Shown piece by piece: positions 35,255 to 43,514 of a stretch of DNA of 64,000 nt. The DNA is from Eretmocerus hayati (Eukaryota > Arthropoda > Insecta > Hymenoptera > Aphelinidae): NCBI GenBank assembly GCA_029851415.1, contig CM056743.1, positions 93,656,501-93,720,500 on the forward strand. Reading direction: 5' to 3'. Under the pieces are notes generated by a model that was not told where the DNA came from, searched no databases, and saw nothing but the letters and a program-made list of their open reading frames with translations. The position numbers and the translations under genes are program-made. Each line of letters starts with the position of its first letter. The stretch's first letter is position 1.

Positions 35255-37500
35255 GACCAGCGGAGGCAGTGCGGGTATGCCTACACATATGCAGCCCCTT
35301 CTACACCTCGGACAGCCGCGGTAACCGCACAAGAGGCTGCCCCGGGTGAGCAGCCAACAGGACGCGGTTTCCACAGTTGGGTAGCCCGGAGGGCTCCCCC
35401 AGGGCCCTGAAGCCCTGTTTGGCCCTTACACCGGCCCTCCCACACCCCACGGACATGCTGCTCCTCGACACCATGCCCCCCGGCATGTGTGTATATACGG
35501 GAGTGCAGAAGACGGTGACGATGGCAACGGACAAGGCCCTCACTCGCGGGTGAGCGAGAGTACGGAATTTGCAGCAAGACGCGAGAAGATGGTGCGGACA
35601 GCACGCGGGGCCCGGGTGACACGACAGTATGCAGCAGATGGGTGGCCCTCCAGTTGATGCGCTCCCCAGGCTGCCACCCATCCAGGCAAATGGGTGACCC
35701 AGCGGGAGACGGCGATGACGGACAGGCCGGTGCACGCGGCAAAAGCAGACAGCTGACTGGCGGTAGACGAGATGCGTCGGCGCTGCGGGCATGTAAATCC
35801 GGGCCTCACCCGGGCAGCCGTGGCCACGAAAATATGTCGGACGACTACCGGACAACGGCTACTGGGCAAATTTAGACTCGCAGACGACATTTACATGCAC
35901 TTAGGGTTATGCACACATGAATATGTTGCACTGGGACTGTGCACAGCATATATATATATATAGATATACTGCGGCCATGCGGAACCGATATCATTATGTT
36001 ATCGACGACGGCGAGTATATATAGATATACTGCTGCAACACGGACTATACATAGAGATACACGGACATGTATAAGGGCTATACGAGGTGAGAGCGTGGAG
36101 TTGCGGCAAGCGCGAGTGCGCGATACCTCAACGCGTATTTTAGCGGTACATGCGCGTGAGTAGGACAGAATATTCTCCGGGTGGAGACATCAGGGTCGTA
36201 GATACTGCATTTGATGGACTTATAGCGAATTTCGTAGAATCTTTCGTAGAGCGACTGTATGGGATATGTATAGTGATTGGACTTGAATATTTGGCGTGCT
36301 CAGCCACTAGCTGGCGCTGCCAGTGTTCCGGTAAAATTGGACGGACCAATCAGAGAGCTTCTCTTCGGTGAAGACGAAGGCGAGGTTTGGTGAAGATGAA
36401 GCGGCTATTATGACTTGTGGATTTGACCTCGTGCAGTACACACGTACTAGTCGCGCTCGCGCTTCTAATTTGGAGCACGTGCCCAGCCGCGAGTTCCCCA
36501 GGAGTCCCGGTTGCCAGGACGAGTAGTAGCTGCTGTGATTGGACTCGCTGAGTTGTGGAGCGATATATTTGGACGGAGCAAGGGAAATAATCAAGCAACG
36601 GACAATGACATAAAACGGTGGGTGATCTTGCTATTTTTCTTAGATTCTTTCGTCGGGTGTGCGGAGAGCCTCGCGCGTCGCGGAGGGCAATCGTCGTGCC
36701 TGCGGACATACCGGACTCCCGGGGGACCTCGTGAGCTGGTACATCGCGTGCTCGTGGACAAGACGTCACCAAGTGACGTACGCGCGTTGAGGAATCGCAC
36801 CGCCGGACCCGGAGCAGCAACCGCGTCGCGTGGATAAATTCGGAGCAGTGATTGAGTGGAGTTCTGGCGTGTGCTCGTGGACAAGACGTCTTGGAAAGAC
36901 GTGCGCGCGATAGGAAATTCGTGTCTTGGACAGACCTCCTGGAGGAGGCGCGCGTAGACGAAGACCTAGTGAACCTTGGACGAGTTATAGCTGGACTACG
37001 AGCCAGGTACGTGATCGTGCACCTGTTGTTCGAGCGCGTGCGACAAGCGAGCATCGGAGCACGAGCCATTTTGGGTGCTTGCCGTTGCGCGCGCGTTGCG
37101 AGGGCCGCTGAGCGGCCATTTTGGACGATAAAATTTGGAGCAGATAAATTGTCAGAAAATTATCGGAGCAGGGAACGGACAAGCTGCACTCTACGGAGTG
37201 CAGGTAGATTTTCGCGAGTGATTGGACGGAGTATGGCCTTCTTGTGTTAAGTGAACTTTTATTGTATTTTACAGGTGAAATTGAGAGACATTTTGGATAT
37301 TTGACGTGATTGATTGATATTTTTCGGACAGATATCAGAGTCAACCGAACAAATGTCGGTTGTGAATAATATGTGAAAATTCATGTATCGTCCGCGTAGA
37401 AGCAACGTAAAGAATAGAGGCCAAATTATTTATTATTAAATCGGACTGATTATTTATGAGCATGCGCCCCCCCCTTCTTTATTTTCAGGGTAGAATCACG
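35255..37500. promoter_or_regulatory. GC- and CpG-rich block, probable promoter / non-coding first-exon region
   Basis: Base composition changes sharply: CGCG, GCGC and CpG are frequent, in contrast to the AT-rich flanks. Frames of 100-240 codons are open on both strands at once, as expected of GC-rich non-coding DNA. A repeated piece, GTGCTCGTGGACAAGACGTC, occurs near 36750 and 36872. TATATAGATATACTGC occurs near 35956 and again near 36020. GATTGG / CCAATCAG boxes appear near 36345 and 36536. Splice-like sites exist near 37275 (TTTTACAG|GTG) and 37490 (TTTTCAG|GG). I cannot say which direction is transcribed. Confidence 0.3.
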
Positions 37501-37704
37501 GTAAGTGTTGCGGAGTAGCAGAGAAGCTGAATTTGACGGAGTCGTTTCGCCGTTCGCGCGCGTATTGCCTGCGATTTTAGGATAGGAGTCCCGTTGAATA
37601 TAAATTAGTTGTGATGGTTAAAATACCACGTCCCACTATTCCTAACGAAAGAGTGCCACCTTTCATGCTGATACCTATATTCAACTCTTTTAGAGTCTCT
37701 ATAC

Positions 37705-37884
37705 TGTTACGGGCGCATGCTACACAGGCGCCCGCACTTCAACTGTACCGCGTATAAGAGCCACCGCTTGGTGCGGCCGGACTAGCTCAGTCAACAGCGT
37801 GTCAGACTCTTGATCAAGAGGTCACCGGATCGTTTCCCGGCGGCCGCACTCTCTATTCAGTGCATGAAGAATAAAATCATAACA
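37705..37884 (+). repeat. 5' LTR of the TRIM
   Basis: 180 bp, 5-bp inverted ends TGTTA / TAACA. It contains the tRNA-like block in its second half. AATAAAA near 37870-37876 may serve as a poly(A) signal; the 3' LTR has AACGAAA at that place. Confidence 0.9.
37773..37848 (+). ncRNA. tRNA-like sequence in the 5' LTR
   Basis: The outer arms GCGGCCG (37773-37779) and CGGCCGC (37841-37847) pair perfectly, like a 7-bp acceptor stem. TAGCTCAGTC fits the Pol III A box. GGATCGTTTCC fits the B box at 9 of 11 positions, with CCGG..CCGG flanks as a T stem. Total length, 75-76 nt, is that of a tRNA. The anticodon arm is not canonical: CTCTTGATCAAGAG is a self-complementary block that cannot give a normal 5-bp stem with a 7-nt loop. 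So it is tRNA-derived or tRNA-mimicking, not a decoding tRNA. Confidence 0.7.
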
Positions 37885-37886
37885 AC

Positions 37887-37905
37887 TGGTGTCAGAAAGC
37901 GGAAC
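37887..37905 (+). other. primer-binding site for tRNA-Leu
   Basis: TGGTGTCAGAAAGCGGAAC is the complement of a tRNA-Leu 3' end (..TTCTGACACCA), with one extra A compared with the usual TGGTGTCAGAAGCGG. It lies 2 nt after the LTR end. Confidence 0.8.
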
Positions 37906-38077
37906 TAACCCCGCTCACAAGTGGACTGCGTACTCGGAGGATAATCAATGATGATAATTAGGTGGCGCTGCCCACGCGTAGACCTGCTGTACCGACAAGA
38001 TGGACTCGGGATCTACACAGACGACTATTAGGAGTATATGACATGAAGTTCAGACGATGAGGACATCGTCGACTCTG

Positions 38078-38088
38078 CCCAGGGGGTG
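38078..38088 (+). other. polypurine tract
   Basis: CCCAGGGGGTG lies directly before the 3' LTR start (TGTTACGGG), the expected site of plus-strand priming. Confidence 0.65.
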
Positions 38089-38268
38089 TGTTACGGGCCC
38101 ATGCTACACAGGCACCCGCACTTCAACTGTACCGCGTATGAGAGCCACCGCTTGGTGCGGCCGGACTAGCTCAGTCAACAGCGTGTCAGACTCTTGTTCA
38201 AGAGGTCGCCGGATCGTTTCCCGGCGGCCGCACTTTTTATCCAGTGCATGAAGAACGAAATCATAACA
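38089..38268 (+). repeat. 3' LTR of the TRIM
   Basis: 180 bp, same length as the 5' LTR with about a dozen substitutions and no net indel. It is followed at once by the second ATAC. Confidence 0.9.
38157..38232 (+). ncRNA. tRNA-like sequence in the 3' LTR
   Basis: It keeps both perfect acceptor-like arms, the A-box and the B-box words of the 5' copy. Differences are confined to the centre (TTGTTCAA for TTGATCAA) and GTCGCC for GTCACC. Substitutions elsewhere in the LTR with these words unchanged hint that they are conserved, but two copies cannot prove it. Confidence 0.65.
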
Positions 38269-38356
38269 ATACCAAGTATGGAATCACGTGCTAACTCTTG
38301 AACTACAAAATATCGAAAGTCCCTCGGACCAGTACCGGGGCTCTGAATTGCTTTCC

Positions 38357-38847
38357 CAATAGGCATCTTGCATTTTTTTTGAGCTCCCAAAAAAAAGTTT
38401 GGCAAATTCGAGAGAATCGAGATGAGTAAGGTGCAATTAGGAAGAAATTCCCAAAAATTGTTTTCAACTCGCGCGAATTGTTTGAAAGTCAGATTATTGT
38501 GTCCTGATGACGTCACACGTCGGAAGTCATCTTGCTGTCAAACAATTTGCGCAAGACGAAGAGAATTTTTGGAATTTTTTCTTCAATTGCATGATACTCG
38601 TCTCAATTCGCTCGAATTCGCCAAATCTTTCTCTGGAGGAATCAAAAAAATCGCAAGACGCCATACAATAGCGGCAGTCGACGACTTTGTCGGAGTGACG
38701 TCACACAGGGCAAGTCATCAGATTTTCAAACAATTTGCGCGAGATGGAAACAATTTTTGGGGATTTTTTCTCCAATTGCACCCTACCTATCTCGATTTGC
38801 TCGAATTTGCCAAACCTTTTTTCAAAAAAATGCAAGATGCCTATTCA
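38357..38847. mobile_element. foldback element with one arm duplicated, carrying CRE palindromes
   Basis: The outer arms AATAGGCATCTTGCA (38357) and TGCAAGATGCCTATT (to 38847) are inverted. Inside, a block around TTTGGCAAATTCGAG..CGAATTG is present once on the left and twice, inverted, on the right (about 38540-38635 and 38720-38820). Full CRE palindromes TGACGTCA lie at 38508-38515 and 38696-38703 next to ACAC. No transposase. Confidence 0.6.
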
Positions 38848-39261
38848 ACTGATTCCTCGCCAGTGAAGCCGGGTGCTCGAATACTCGTCAGTAGTAAGGT
38901 TGGAAATATTTGTTTTTTTTTTATATTCACTTTCGTATATCTCAGGTAATATACAGATTAATTTGCTTCCAGTGTCAATCAGAGCTTCGATTTTTATCCC
39001 GTCTATGATAATCTTAATATGCGGACAATTGAGAGGTTCTCTCTTTTCCATTAGATAATATGAACTCCCTTTCGATAAATTCTCCCGTAGACTTGGAAAA
39101 ATCTGTCGTGCGGCTGATTTCTGCTCGGCAGACTTCTTTATCGTAATTTCTTCGACATTTTCCGGAACAAAATTAATCTGTGAGCAACTAGCATGTTCGG
39201 ATGATCTCTTAGGAGACTGACAAGGGGTACCCATGAAATGCGGGTCACTAAATGTCACCAA
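38845..39261 (-). pseudogene. LTR-retrotransposon Gag-Pol fragment with aspartic protease
   Basis: An open minus-strand frame of 138 codons ends in a retropepsin-like sequence: IKIEALIDTGSKLICI has the catalytic Asp-Thr-Gly preceded by hydrophobic residues, in the usual context of Ty3/gypsy- or BEL-type proteases. The N-terminal part is Ser/Lys-rich, like a Gag-Pol linker. Flap and second-half residues (ILGRD-like) and all of RT, RNase H and integrase are missing. Both ends run into foldback elements, so this is a truncated piece. It is unlikely to belong to the TRIM, which lies on the other side in the other orientation. Confidence 0.65.
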
Positions 39262-40488
39262 ACTTCCTTCACAGTTTTGTACGACCTAGAATATGAAGGG
39301 TCCAATGTAACTCCGTCAGATGGGCCTTCTATTCAGAGCTACAAGTGAAAATGTTAGCATTGTCAGTATATCAGTGATCCCGTTAAAAGTGTGATTTTCC
39401 GTGTTCCAAGTTCCCCCAACTTTCTGATGGTTTAAATATGCATTATAACAATTTTCTGGGGTGTATTCTATTGGTACGCAACTATAGTAATAGTTTTTGA
39501 GTCGATTCTAACGTCCCCGTAATTTGTAGTCCTTCATAAAGGGTCGAAATGTCAATTCCGTCCCCTGTAGAAAACCTACCTTTGACTCTTGCATTTACTG
39601 CAACGCATATTTAGAGTCGAAAACCCTCATGTGTAGCTATGCACTTCAATTTGTAATACTTCAAACAACATATTCCACCACTTCGTGAGTCAAAATTACT
39701 TGCTTAGTTCACGCACGGACATCCGACATTTTGAAGGCGGATTTTCACCGAAACTGCTCGCACAACACTAGTTCGGTCAGCAAAGTTTCCGATAGTCTAT
39801 TGAGCCTTTCTAACCGATGAGGTTGGGATCCACGTACCCGAATACACCTAATTCTTGCGCGATATAAACCGAAAACTCGAATCCGCGTCCGAGTGCACCA
39901 TATAAACGTGTTTTCCAAATGGCGTACAAAATTTTCGGTCCATTCCGTCCCCATGTTGTGCTCCGCCCCAACACGCTATATCGCTTTGTGGAACACATTT
40001 TCTTGAAGTATTTGGTTGCATTAGAGCAAATATATGCAGAAAAGAGTATCCTATTAGTTCGAGAGCCGTGAGAATATTTATAAGGCGAAATGTCAATTCC
40101 GTCCCCGTCAATTTCGTCCCCTTTACGACCTCTCCAACTCGACATATCTTTGTCCGGCTTCGGTTTTGAGCTACGTAGCTCTAGGTACTCCTTTTTTGTG
40201 CCAAAACAAGTGGAAACTAACTGCAACGACCCATTGAAACTCGTCTGGGGCGGAAATAATTTTTTGACCCAAATCACTCCCTAAGACGATTTTGGTCCCA
40301 AAAAATCACACTTTCGGCGGAATCACTCATATCTATATATATCACTTTTCAACATGGGCCTATATGGGCAATGCTATTGTCATAGGCTATAACTTTGGAC
40401 AGAGAGCCCATTCGACGGAGTTACTCTGGATTCTTCATATTCTAGGTGGTACAAGACTGTGAAAAAAGTCTGGTGAGCTTTGGTGACC
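39254..40488. mobile_element. 1.2 kb foldback element, diverged arms
   Basis: The arms share inverted blocks: GTCACCAAA.., ACAGTTTTGTACGACCTAGAATATGAAG (left near 39270, inverted near 40440), ACTCCGTC and AAGTGTGATTTT. A unit AAATGTCAATTCCGTCCCC also occurs twice in the same direction (about 39548 and 40088). Minus-strand frames of 69-155 codons here overlap each other and lack domains. Confidence 0.55.
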
Positions 40489-42332
40489 CGGACTTCGCGG
40501 GTGAGTCATTTTAGGTAGGACAGTCTGTCGTCCTCCGTCTTGGCTATCATAATGAGAGAGAGAGAGACTGTACAATGCGTAAATGATTCTACGAGACGAG
40601 TTCCCCAAGGGCTGAAGAAGCTCGGCTCAAAATAACTGTATCGTGAAACGAGCTCGACTGGGTTTCTAGAAGCACCTGTGGAGGGTGCGTGGTGTCGCGT
40701 TGGAGTGCGCGTCTAGAAGCCCTGAACGGAGCTTTTGAGGCCCCATTTATACCCTTCTGTAGGCGAGCGTCCCTTTGATGCGTGTCAAGGATTGGTGCTA
40801 TTCAGGGTCTTCTATCGTAGCGTCCTTGTGCTGTGATTGGAGGGTCGAGATCGCGTCCCACTTACGGTCGTGCGCCGGATGCAGGTGCAGATGCAGGTGG
40901 CCTCATGCGATATATTTATCCAGTGGCGAACGTGTAGGGTATTTATAGTAATATGTAGGGCTAGTTGGGAACCTATATGGGTTCCTGACACGTCTATAGC
41001 CGCATTCATTGCTCTCCTGGGCAATGTTAACAATAACGTACATTAAAAAAAATATTTTTTAATGAGACTCCACATGGGAATCTCTTCTTGGACGATCTAG
41101 AGTGTTTTAAAAAGAGTATATAATGAGATGGAGAATATCGTTCAAACATGCTAAATTGATGAATCGTATGAGCACCTTACGTTTTGTAAATTGTTCAACA
41201 AGTTATTGGTTGATACTGGGAGATTATTCTACGTGTACATATTGGGATTCATTCAAGTCTACATATTTTCAACAAACAAGTGAGAGAATCGAAACGGCCA
41301 AAATAGTCGCGTATGAACGAAAGGTTCAAATTATGTATAGGACGAATCTAGTAAATATAAAGTGCATACTCCTAACAATTAGATACTAGCTTGTTCCTAA
41401 CAATTAGAAATCCATAAGAGTACAATCTGCATGGGTACTAGGTTGTCTATGCTACAAATCTCAATCACTATGAGTTATTAAGCTAATCACTCTAATCAAT
41501 ATTATCAGAATAAATCTTGAAGCTTAAAGAATGAGATTTATTGGTTTTATCGTCTGGAAAAATTTTATGGGAGCTCTGTTCCCCTATGGACTAGGCTGGC
41601 TGTGGCAAATTTATTGGAATGGATTATGAATGTTTGAAATGTGCCAAATATTAGTATTGAAAATTAGATGGGAGTTCGAATCACTTGAAAACTATGTTGG
41701 TTAAACTGAACAATATAAATTCTTAACAATGGAAAGTGAGATATGTTGATTCGATTTTGAAAGTACATGGGAGCTTAAATTTTCACTAACTAGGTTGGTG
41801 ATTGTCCGAGCGGTTAGACAATCTATTCAACTCCGAATTTACAGGAAAATTGTGGAAAATTTCATCAATACATTATCACGAAATCGTGCAGAAAGTCTGC
41901 AACATTGACATGAATGAATGGGTTTTGATTAGAATGCAAAAGATACGAAGTAATTACAATTTCATTTGTTAAGAGTCTGAATGTATCAATTTGCTTGAAC
42001 TGATGGTACAACTAACTTTGAATAATGAGTACAGTATCTTATGAAGCTAAGAAAAAATCGTGGTTGGATTACCAGATGATGATCTATGCTAACCTATCAA
42101 TACAAAATTTCCTAGGTATTTCTCTCTGAAACTTAAATTCAGTCATTCGAATGGAATTCAAGTCAATGATGTGTCTTGTTTGATGGATGTGCTTTCATTC
42201 CTTATTCTGTACCATCGTTAATTGGTTTCTCTATTATCGTCATAGCATGACGTTATGGTTTCAACTCTGTTGCATTCTGTAATCTTGCTGGGTATTTAAT
42301 GATTTCCATGAAAACGTCGTTGGTTTCATTCA
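40489..42332. other. no gene seen; possible tRNA-Ser-like A box
   Basis: GA repeats occur near 40553-40571. ATTGTCCGAGCGGTTAGACA (41801-41820) resembles the D arm of tRNA-Ser/Leu, but I see no matching B box or acceptor stem, so at most it is a SINE or tRNA fragment. If the envelope remnant just to the right has a 3' LTR it should lie here, but no repeat pair was found. Confidence 0.3.
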
Positions 42333-43448
42333 TCATATATATGTCTCGCTGTTTCCCAAGTTTCCTTCCAAATTCTGGGTAGGCATCATGTGCCGAATCC
42401 CAGGCTCATTGGTATTTATAGGATGATGAATATTGCTCGAGGAATTTCCTGTGAAATGGGGTTGAACTCGTCGTTCAATTGTATGGAAGGTTATGATATC
42501 ATTTAGTCCATATTTCAATGCTTGATTTTGTGTTCTTCGTCCTGTAATTAAACCTGAAACAAGTCTTCGGACGATTAGACAAGGACAACCCCCCAGGCAA
42601 CAGACTCTTGCTGCGAAGATGAATGCCATGATGGCAAATAAAAATGAATATACCATGATACTAAATGAATTTTGGAGGCTTTCGAATCTTTTTGAAATGA
42701 ACTTGGGCTGACTCATGCTCCGAGCTTTGTTTATGATATCTTTCAGATCGTCTCCTTTCTCTAATGATATGAGCGGAGCATCCCCATGCAATTGTATACT
42801 TTTGGTCACATCTACGCTTCTGATTGGGTCATCAGGGATCTGTTTGAGTTCATCATTCAATAATTGTGATGAATCCAGAATTTTATCATTGAATACAAGT
42901 ACTTACAAGTTACAGTGATTTCTCGTGATGCTGTGAGCCGTACACTCTCCGTGCGAGCTGAGCAACCCGGAGGTAAGTGAATTACACCGATTATTTTTAT
43001 ATTTATTTCAGTGTCTATCTGTTTTCTACACGATTCAAATATTGTGTCTGCATTATTAGTGGAGAATACCCACGAATTTTCTTCTTCCAATTCTTCCCAG
43101 AAAGTTTCTTGGATCTTGGCTAGTTTCAATTCGCACTTAGATAGATCCTTTATAAATCTCTGTGCCACGAGTTTGACTTCGCATGGTGAAGTACTGCTAA
43201 TTTTCATGGATTGGGGTAGCACCTTCACAGATGTGTGTTTTCTTTAATCGTTTACACTCGCTCAGAGCTTCTGCATTGAAAGATACGTGAATCCCGGCTT
43301 CTACATTGATTGCTGTATAGATGCCCTGCTGCAAAAGTTCGATTGGATTCGATTGAAATACATCCAATCGTTCTGAATCTAGAATCTTATGATGAATTTG
43401 AAACATGACTTTCAGGATTGAGGAAGATTGGAGTTCAATAACGATCAA
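42333..43448 (-). pseudogene. endogenous retrovirus envelope (F-like / errantivirus-type) remnant
   Basis: Three minus-strand frames follow one another: 43448-43197, 43228-42857 and 42860-42333, overlapping at frame breaks. Together they look like the C-terminal two thirds of an insect-retrovirus envelope protein. The signs are spaced Cys residues (CKRLKK..HIC, PCEVKL, ESCRKQI), the block IHLPPGCSART, which resembles a conserved feature of these proteins, and a hydrophobic transmembrane segment (SFLFAIMAFIFAARVCC) followed by a basic tail. At least two frame changes separate the pieces, and the N-terminal part with signal peptide is missing, replaced by satellite DNA. No gag, pol or LTR was found next to it. 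It is a dead fragment as it stands. Confidence 0.6.
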
Positions 43449-43514
43449 TGATGTTGATCATGATTCGAGCAGCATAGACCAATCTTCATCAATGCAAACT
43501 TTTCGCATTGAAAG

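Larger units (their letters stand above)
37705..38268 (+). mobile_element. TRIM (miniature LTR retrotransposon) with tRNA-like LTR insert
   Basis: Two 180-bp direct repeats (37705-37884 and 38089-38268), both TGTTACGGG...CATAACA, enclose a 204-bp non-coding centre. ATAC flanks the element on both sides (37701-37704 and 38269-38272), a 4-bp target duplication. Two bases after the 5' LTR is a primer-binding site, TGGTGTCAG.., complementary to the 3' end of tRNA-Leu. The purine-rich tract AGGGGGTG abuts the 3' LTR. TG..CA ends, PBS, PPT and duplication make this a complete non-autonomous retrotransposon of 564 bp with no coding capacity. It must depend on proteins of another LTR element. The LTRs differ at about a dozen sites, so it is not brand new. 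Confidence 0.92.

Noticed and set aside
35281..37344. Frames of up to 239 codons on both strands in the GC-rich block
   Set aside because: GC-rich DNA has few stops. Frames overlap in many registers, are rich in Arg/Ala/Ser and have no domain.
37773..37848. Functional decoding tRNA gene
   Set aside because: The anticodon arm cannot form a normal stem and loop, and the block is part of an LTR. Reported as tRNA-like instead.
39745..40277. 155-codon minus-strand frame
   Set aside because: It lies in the foldback, overlaps other frames and has no recognisable domain.
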